A stretch of DNA of 5,570 nucleotides, taken from the NCBI GenBank assembly GCA_945836835.1, contig CAMAML010000101.1, forward strand, positions 1 through 5,570, given 5' to 3'. Shown here one piece after another: positions 5,488-5,570 of the stretch (positions are counted from its first letter, which is position 1; each line of letters opens with the position of its first letter). Under the pieces are notes generated by a model that did not search any database, was not told the origin of the DNA, and saw only the letters and a list, made by a program, of their open reading frames with translations. Made by a program: the position numbers and the translations under genes. The stretch comes from an uncultured cyanobacterium. GTDB lineage: Bacteria; Cyanobacteriota; Vampirovibrionia; Gastranaerophilales; Gastranaerophilaceae.

Positions 5488-5570
5488 ATGAAAAAAGAAT
5501 TTATATTTCTCGGACCGCCGGCATGCGGAAAGGGAACTCAGACAACAAAGTTATCCGAATATTTGAAATT
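5488..5570 (+). CDS. adk: Adenylate kinase, N-terminus only (partial)
   Basis: The first 27 codons of a plus-strand gene that runs off the right edge. The protein begins MKKEFIFLGPPACGKGTQ, a short beta strand followed by the P-loop GPPACGKGT (9-17) and then Q18, the pattern of adenylate kinases, which interconvert ATP plus AMP with two ADP in the cytoplasm. The usual loop is G-[AP]-P-G-[AS]-GKGTQ. Here the fourth and fifth positions are Ala-Cys, a slight departure that keeps the essential Gly, Lys and Thr. Another nucleoside monophosphate kinase of the same fold is possible, because the AMP-binding and lid regions are not visible. It is transcribed divergently from rsgA and has its own promoter and ribosome binding site. 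Confidence 0.85.
   Translation, partial: MKKEFIFLGPPACGKGTQTTKLSEYLK

Noticed and set aside
1..5570. CRISPR array, insertion sequence, phage gene, tRNA or rRNA.
   Set aside because: No regularly spaced repeats, no transposase-like frame, no T-loop or acceptor pattern and no ribosomal RNA stretch were seen on either strand.

Overview
The window is ordinary bacterial chromosome, densely coded. Six complete genes and the start of a seventh run on the minus strand. One gene leaves on the plus strand at the right edge. Read in the direction of transcription, the minus-strand order is rsgA (ribosome assembly GTPase), a crtE/ispA-type prenyl diphosphate synthase, a divergent-PAP2 membrane protein, a two-zinc-ribbon TFIIB-like protein, a 72-residue XRE-type helix-turn-helix protein, dnaG (primase), and the N-terminus of a probable primary sigma factor (rpoD). 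The plus-strand gene is the start of adenylate kinase (adk).

Layout: the spacings from rsgA to the HTH gene are 19, 0, 21 and 1 nt, so these five genes are very probably one operon. A 158-bp gap follows before dnaG. It holds a perfect 8-bp dyad across the HTH stop codon, a second longer inverted repeat, and a good dnaG promoter with an extended -10. dnaG and the sigma gene overlap by 8 bp, the classical primase-sigma pairing. The 103-bp gap between rsgA and adk holds two divergent promoters that appear to share one palindromic -35 hexamer, TTGCAA, each with a 17-bp spacer.

Organism: GC content is moderate to low, with Shine-Dalgarno signals of the AGGAG type. The prenyl synthase closely resembles cyanobacterial and plastid GGPP synthases around its first aspartate-rich motif, and it sits directly before a divergent PAP2 gene, a pairing I know from cyanobacteria. 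A non-photosynthetic relative of Cyanobacteria (Vampirovibrionia/Gastranaerophilales type) would fit. This is an inference of moderate to low confidence, because the other genes are universal and nothing photosynthetic is visible.

Function: the genes cover ribosome maturation (rsgA), isoprenoid chain synthesis with a possible linked lipid-phosphate phosphatase, a small putative regulator beside a zinc-ribbon protein, replication priming, transcription initiation and nucleotide balance. I see no mobile element, CRISPR array, tRNA or rRNA, and no clear new system. The points most worth a second look are the shared -35 divergent promoter with a nearly leaderless rsgA, the dyad and hairpin before dnaG, and the crtE-PAP2 pair.
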